Part shown: positions 62,808-64,000 of the stretch, in pieces
Layout of the letters: the number at the start of each line of letters is the position of its first letter
How positions within the stretch are numbered: position 1 is the stretch's first letter
Origin: Kaistia algarum
GTDB taxonomy: Bacteria > Pseudomonadota > Alphaproteobacteria > Rhizobiales > Kaistiaceae
Direction: 5' to 3'
Assembly (NCBI RefSeq): GCF_026343945.1
Contig: NZ_JAPKNJ010000002.1
Span: forward strand, 372,001 to 436,000
Length of the DNA: 64,000 nucleotides
The notes under the pieces: generated by a model
What the model was told of the DNA's origin: nothing
The model's database searches: none
Seen by the model: only the letters and a program-made list of their open reading frames with translations
Translations under genes and position numbers: made by a program

Positions 62808-63827
62808 ATGTCCATCCATGAATTTGCCCGCCTGCCCGATGGCACGGCGATATCCGAGATTCGTCTCGCCAACGCCGCCGGTGCAACCGCCTCGGTGCTG
62901 ACTTTCGGCGCAGCGCTGCGCGACCTCGTCGTTCCCATGCCGGATGGCAGCCGCCGGCGTGTCGTTCTCGGCTTCGACAGCCTGGACGCCTATCAGGACA
63001 ATCCCCGTTTTCTCGGTGTCACCGTCGGCCGGCACGCAAGCCGCATCGATGGCGGCCGGATCGTTCTGGACGGTGAGACCTATCAGCTCGCGCTGAACGC
63101 AGCTGGAGTGCATCTGCACGGCGGACCCACTGGCTTTTCTCGGCGGCCCTGGACGATTCTCGATCATGGTTCGGATTTCGTGACGCTTGGCCTCGTCTCG
63201 CCCGATGGCGAGGACGGTTATCCTGGGCGTCTCGACGTCAAGCTGACCTATCGGCTGAAGGAGCCGGCGACCTTTGCGGTCTCGATCGAGGCGACGACGG
63301 ATGCGCCGACGATCGTCTCGATGGCGCATCATTCCTATTGGACGCTGCTGCCCGGCTCATCGATCCGCGACCACTTCCTGCAATTCCACGCCGCGAACTT
63401 CACGCCCTTCGGCGCCGACATGAATCCAGCCGGTACGATCGAGCCCGTGGAAGGAACGCCGTGGGACTTCCGCGACTCCCGGCGGATCGGCGATCCGCGT
63501 TTCGGCGAAGATTTCGCCTATGATTGCAGCTTCGTCATCGACCGCACGGCTCCCGGCGTCGTTCCGGCCGCGCGACTGGAGGCGCCCGACCGCAGCCTCG
63601 CCATGGATGTCGTGACCTCGGAGCCCTGCATTATATTCTATGACGGGGCCGGACTTACACCCGACTGGCCGGACATCGATGGCAGCCGACACTACCCGCA
63701 TGCGGGCCTATGCCTGGAGCCGATGCGCTTTCCCGACAATCCCAACCAGCCGAACTTCCCATCTGCACGCCTCGACCCAGGCGAAACCTATCGACAGGAA
63801 AGCGAGTATCGTTTCTCGGCATTTTGA
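62808..63827 (+). CDS. Aldose 1-epimerase (GalM family)
   Basis: Interconverts alpha and beta anomers of aldoses. The 339 residues show the GalM elements: GFDSLDAYQDNPRFLGVTVGRHASRI, catalytic His in VHLHGGPTGFSRRPW, His pair in SMAHHSYW and the Glu-containing CLEPMRFPDNPNQPNF near the C-terminus. It closes the cluster and supports an aldose as substrate of the imported compound. It begins 24 bp after the SDR stop. Confidence 0.93.
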   Translation: MSIHEFARLPDGTAISEIRLANAAGATASVLTFGAALRDLVVPMPDGSRRRVVLGFDSLDAYQDNPRFLGVTVGRHASRIDGGRIVLDGETYQLALNAAGVHLHGGPTGFSRRPWTILDHGSDFVTLGLVSPDGEDGYPGRLDVKLTYRLKEPATFAVSIEATTDAPTIVSMAHHSYWTLLPGSSIRDHFLQFHAANFTPFGADMNPAGTIEPVEGTPWDFRDSRRIGDPRFGEDFAYDCSFVIDRTAPGVVPAARLEAPDRSLAMDVVTSEPCIIFYDGAGLTPDWPDIDGSRHYPHAGLCLEPMRFPDNPNQPNFPSARLDPGETYRQESEYRFSAF

Positions 63828-63889
63828 GGCATGCAGTGCTTGCGACGACGCGATTGCCGATGCGGTGATTTTCCGTTATCGCTTATTCT

Positions 63890-64000
63890 ATGAATGCTGA
63901 TGTGCCAGACCGCAAATCGAGGGGCCGTCCGCCGCTTCACGCTACTCTTGTAGGCGTGCGCATGGCGCCGGATCTTCTTGGTGCGCTGGACCGTTTCGCC
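63890..64000 (+). CDS. N-terminus of a short protein, possibly ribbon-helix-helix (cut by window edge)
   Basis: An ATG at 63890 opens a frame that runs to the edge (37 codons, no stop): a basic start KSRGRPPLHA and VGVRMAPDLLGALDRFA. A GRPP stretch followed by a beta-strand and a helix beginning PDLL is the layout of ribbon-helix-helix DNA-binding proteins such as small antitoxins. The rest lies outside, so this is tentative. Confidence 0.45.
   Translation, partial: MNADVPDRKSRGRPPLHATLVGVRMAPDLLGALDRFA

Noticed and set aside
61170..63332. 720-codon open frame on the minus strand opposite the permease, SDR and epimerase genes
   Set aside because: It lies antisense to four well-supported genes. 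Its composition (Arg, Asp, His, Gln-rich) is the usual shadow of high-GC third codon positions and it matches no family.

Overview
The window is GC-rich, densely coded DNA from an alphaproteobacterium, most likely of the order Hyphomicrobiales (Rhizobiales). The pointers are the dusB-ntrB-ntrC-ntrY order, a fused ispDF gene, an NDUFS4-type complex I subunit gene, a protein with two cold-shock domains, a DNA polymerase IV with an N-terminal zinc ribbon, and aerobic (CobN-type) cobalamin synthesis. This is an inference from gene content and I would not name a genus. It looks chromosomal: five tRNA genes (Arg-TCT, Pro-TGG, Glu-TTC, Lys-TTT, Asn-GTT) and many housekeeping genes, with no complete insertion sequence, phage or CRISPR array.

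Layout. 1-5.8 kb (minus strand): nitrogen regulation (ntrY cut by the left edge, ntrC, ntrB) and dusB. 6-8.5 kb: ispDF, a pncC-type gene, a small unknown gene and a yjhX-type toxin gene preceded by a strongly structured leader. 8.5-18.6 kb: a PepSY/DUF2946 membrane pair, chorismate mutase with gatA and gatC, dinB, a cupin-type regulator, enolase, an unknown membrane protein and kdsA. 18.7-27.4 kb: a dioxygenase, small membrane proteins, tRNAs, the complex I subunit, DUF192 and cold-shock genes, gloA, ogt, a lipoprotein, an L,D-transpeptidase and an amino-acid-binding protein. 27.8-36.1 kb: a large autotransporter, small regulators, and sugar genes (AGE-family isomerase, gmhB-like, rfbA).

36.3-46.3 kb is a cobalamin region. 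cobD runs on the plus strand. A long minus-strand series cbtB-cbtA-cobP-cobW-cobN-cobO-cobQ starts behind a clear cobalamin riboswitch. cobN carries two in-frame copies of a ~115-bp repeat, and a palindromic repeat pair sits between cobO and cobQ. 46.4-53.8 kb: a LacI-type regulator, mfd, sdhE, an ~880-bp element between duplicated 3' ends of tRNA-Asn, and a methyltransferase.

53.9-63.8 kb is a plus-strand set that looks like an uncharacterised carbohydrate catabolic locus: a TIM-barrel-like protein, SDR dehydrogenase, RpiR regulator, amidohydrolase, a sugar ABC importer (binding protein and two permeases, no ATPase here), a second SDR and an aldose 1-epimerase. The right edge cuts a short gene. 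The most unusual signals are the repeats inside cobN, the tRNA-Asn mini-element, the yjhX leader, the repeat-bearing autotransporter passenger and this catabolic locus.
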